Source: Lachnospiraceae bacterium 10-1
GTDB lineage: Bacteria; Bacillota; Clostridia; Lachnospirales; Lachnospiraceae
Direction of reading: 5' to 3'
Assembly: GCA_000403495.2 (NCBI GenBank)
Contig: KE159818.1
Coordinates: 62,001-126,000, forward strand
DNA: 64,000 nucleotides
The stretch's first letter is position 1; the number at the start of each line of letters is the position of its first letter. Below are positions 62,166-64,000 of this stretch, in pieces. The notes under the pieces were generated by a model. The model saw only the letters and a program-made list of their open reading frames with translations. It searched no databases and was not told the DNA's origin. The position numbers and the translations under genes are program-made.

Positions 62166-62330
62166 ATGAAGTGGTTTATCAGATTTTTATATTTACTTAT
62201 TTTTCTTATCAGTATGGTATTGATCACAACCGGCCAGCGCGACATAGGTCCTATCGGCCTGATCGTAATGTTAATTGGTCTTGCAGGAATTCTGCTTCTC
62301 CTTTACTTATACAATAAGAAATATCAGTAA
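62166..62330 (+). CDS. Small 54-residue membrane protein
   Basis: ATG at 62166 with AGGAGG 8 bases ahead, stop at 62328-62330. Two predicted membrane helices (about residues 5-22 and 29-48) separated by a short polar turn (GQRDIGP), ending in a basic tail (NKKYQ). It is co-transcribed between the permease and the phosphorylase. I associate it with a small uncharacterised Firmicutes family (possibly DUF6903), from memory. It could assist transporter assembly; nothing is proven. Confidence 0.75.
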   Translation: MKWFIRFLYLLIFLISMVLITTGQRDIGPIGLIVMLIGLAGILLLLYLYNKKYQ

Positions 62331-62363
62331 TAAGCAAATCAAAGGAAAGGTATTTAAAAAGAT

Positions 62364-64000
62364 ATGGATATAAAAAATACAGGCAGATTGACACTGCCAA
62401 CAGACGTTGACATGGTGGAGGAAACAATCTACTTAAAAAACCTTCTTGGCGCAGATGCTTTAAGAGACTGCGACGGAACCACTATGCCAGAGGCTCTTTT
62501 AAGCCAAAACGCCAAAATATATGCTACTTATTACACCACCAGAAAAGATAATGCATGGGCAGAAAAAAATCCCGAAGAAATACAACAGGAATATCTTATC
62601 ACTGATTACATAACTGCCAAGGGAACCAGTTTAAGTATAGAACTAATGAAAGGCTTTCATACACAGCAGTTTAAAGTCAATACCATTGATTCACCCAAGC
62701 GCTGGTGGGAAGTAATAGACCGAACCACCGGTGAGGTAGTTCCTGTTGATAAATGGGAATATCATGAAGCTTCCGACGAAGTTGTTATTGAGTCAATCCC
62801 TTATCATCAGTACACTGTCAGCTTTTTGGTATTTTTAATCTGGGATCCGGTACATATGTACAATTATATTACAAATGACTGGAAGGATGCACCTCATCAG
62901 TTAACTTATGATGTAAGACAGCCCAAAACACAAGTATATGTGAAGGAAAAACTTAAAAAATGGTGCGAGGAAAATCCTGATATAGATGTAGTTCGCTTTA
63001 CTACCTTTTTCCACCAGTTTACTCTCACCTTTGACAACCAGAAAAGGGAGAAATTTGTTGAATGGTTTGGCTACAGCGCCAGTGTCAGCCCCTATATTTT
63101 AGAGCAGTTTGAAAAGTGGGCAGGTTATAAATTCCGTCCGGAATTCATTGTAGATCAGGGCTATCATAATTCCACTTTCAGAGTGCCCTCTAAAGAATTT
63201 AAAGATTTTATAGAATTTCAGCAGATAGAAGTCAGCAAGCTGGCAAAAGAACTGGTTGACATTGTTCACAGTTACGGCAAAGAAGCCATGATGTTTCTTG
63301 GAGATCACTGGATTGGAACAGAGCCCTTTGGAAAATATTTTGATAGCATCGGCTTAGATGCCGTAGTGGGTTCCGTGGGAGATGGAGTTACTCTCCGCAT
63401 GATCTCAGACATAAAAGGGGTAAAATACACAGAAGGACGCCTGCTTCCTTATTTCTTCCCTGATGTATTTACTGAGGGAGGAGATCCCATTGGGGAAGCT
63501 CAGGACAACTGGATGAAGGCAAGAAGAGCTATTTTGCGTTCCCCTTTAGATCGAATTGGATATGGCGGTTATTTAAAGCTTGCCAATGAATGGCCAGGAT
63601 TTATTGACCAAATCAGCAAGGTAGTAAGTGAGTTCAGGCAGATACACGAACATATGCAGGGAACCAAGGCATATACTGCTCCTTTTAAAGTAGGTATTTT
63701 AAATTGTTGGGGAAATCTTAGAAGATGGATGTCCAATCAGGTACACCATGCACTTTGGTACCGGGAAATCTATTCTTACGTAGGCGTAATTGAATGCTTA
63801 AGCGGTATGCCGATAGATGTGGAATTTATCACTTTTGATCAGATAAAAGAAGGTATTGATCCTGAAATCAAAGTTATCATCAATGCAGGAGATGCATATA
63901 CTTCCTGGAGCGGGGCTGAAAACTGGAAAGACGAAAAAATCGTATGTTCTATCCGCAAATTTGTGGATGAAGGCGGCGGATTTATCGGAGTAGGCGAACC
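62364..64000 (+). CDS. GH112 phosphorylase (galacto-N-biose/lacto-N-biose type), 3' end beyond window
   Basis: The first ~545 residues of a protein that in this family is ~720 long. MDIKNTGRLTLPTD starts it; LTYDVRQPKTQVYVKEKL (~180-197), FTTFFHQFTLTFDNQ (~212-226), FLGDHWIGTEPFG (~311-323, Asp ~314, matching the catalytic Asp313 of the Bifidobacterium enzyme) and YGGYLKLANEWPGFID match GH112. It cleaves Gal-beta-1,3-HexNAc with phosphate to galactose 1-phosphate and HexNAc. Some GH112 enzymes act on galactosyl-rhamnose instead, and this cannot be excluded here. The context (binding protein plus two permeases) supports disaccharide import followed by intracellular phosphorolysis. Confidence 0.88.
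   Translation, partial: MDIKNTGRLTLPTDVDMVEETIYLKNLLGADALRDCDGTTMPEALLSQNAKIYATYYTTRKDNAWAEKNPEEIQQEYLITDYITAKGTSLSIELMKGFHTQQFKVNTIDSPKRWWEVIDRTTGEVVPVDKWEYHEASDEVVIESIPYHQYTVSFLVFLIWDPVHMYNYITNDWKDAPHQLTYDVRQPKTQVYVKEKLKKWCEENPDIDVVRFTTFFHQFTLTFDNQKREKFVEWFGYSASVSPYILEQFEKWAGYKFRPEFIVDQGYHNSTFRVPSKEFKDFIEFQQIEVSKLAKELVDIVHSYGKEAMMFLGDHWIGTEPFGKYFDSIGLDAVVGSVGDGVTLRMISDIKGVKYTEGRLLPYFFPDVFTEGGDPIGEAQDNWMKARRAILRSPLDRIGYGGYLKLANEWPGFIDQISKVVSEFRQIHEHMQGTKAYTAPFKVGILNCWGNLRRWMSNQVHHALWYREIYSYVGVIECLSGMPIDVEFITFDQIKEGIDPEIKVIINAGDAYTSWSGAENWKDEKIVCSIRKFVDEGGGFIGVGE

Noticed and set aside
1-64000. Mobile elements, integrases, CRISPR, tRNA or rRNA genes
   Set aside because: None seen by reading both strands; the mosaic of paralogues points to past exchange, but no insertion sequence or attachment repeat could be supported.

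Overview
This is a low-GC Firmicutes chromosome segment, most likely from a gut Lachnospiraceae (Clostridia). Supporting signs are strong GGAGG-type ribosome sites, a stand-alone Spo0A effector-domain protein, an AraC-controlled sugar ABC operon ending in a GH112 galacto-N-biose/lacto-N-biose-type phosphorylase, and the style of the glycan genes. No tRNA, rRNA, CRISPR array, transposase or phage gene was seen.

Positions 1-44817 (minus strand, transcribed right to left) form a very large surface-glycan locus. From its promoter end it encodes: a PglK-like ABC flippase, an acyltransferase, a GT-C-like membrane protein, a WecE-type aminotransferase, further membrane proteins, a GNAT, a lipid-linked-sugar GT2, a DUF6020-like protein and a WaaL/PglL/Wzy-like protein. 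Next come a PglF-PglE-PglC-like set, a PLP lyase/deaminase-like enzyme, an ATP-grasp ligase, a PglA-like GT4, a TviB-type UDP-sugar dehydrogenase and a WbpP-type epimerase. Then follow GT10, formyltransferase, NodB-like deacetylases, several GT4, two asparagine-synthetase-like amidotransferases, an SGNH-like protein, two GT11 and a GT2. A terminator-like hairpin (5455-5486) separates a second unit (1-5305) with its own promoter: a second PglK-like ABC flippase, GT11-like, DUF5672, GT17 and a large initiating sugar transferase cut by the window edge.

Positions 44998-52525 (plus strand, divergent) form a nonulosonic acid unit: GT2, a DegT-like/PseG fusion, PseF, PseI, a second ATP-grasp ligase and a sialyltransferase-like protein. 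PseC (52539-53741) lies tail-to-tail on the other strand behind a receiver-less Spo0A-like regulator. PseB is not in the window. Together the locus should make 4-amino sugars, acetamido-uronates (probably amidated), pseudaminate-type sugars and fucose-like caps. Two initiating transferases and two flippases suggest more than one glycan product.

Positions 54251-58426 (minus) hold housekeeping genes: a Ham1/RdgB-like NTPase, 3-methyladenine DNA glycosylase, a 33-residue small protein, a Na/Pi cotransporter with PhoU domains and an AraC regulator. Positions 58852-64000 (plus) hold the divergent sugar ABC operon: lipoprotein, terminator, two permeases, a 54-residue membrane protein and GH112, which runs off the window. 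Its likely substrates are mucin or milk-oligosaccharide disaccharides.

Functions are assigned from remembered family motifs; no database search was run.
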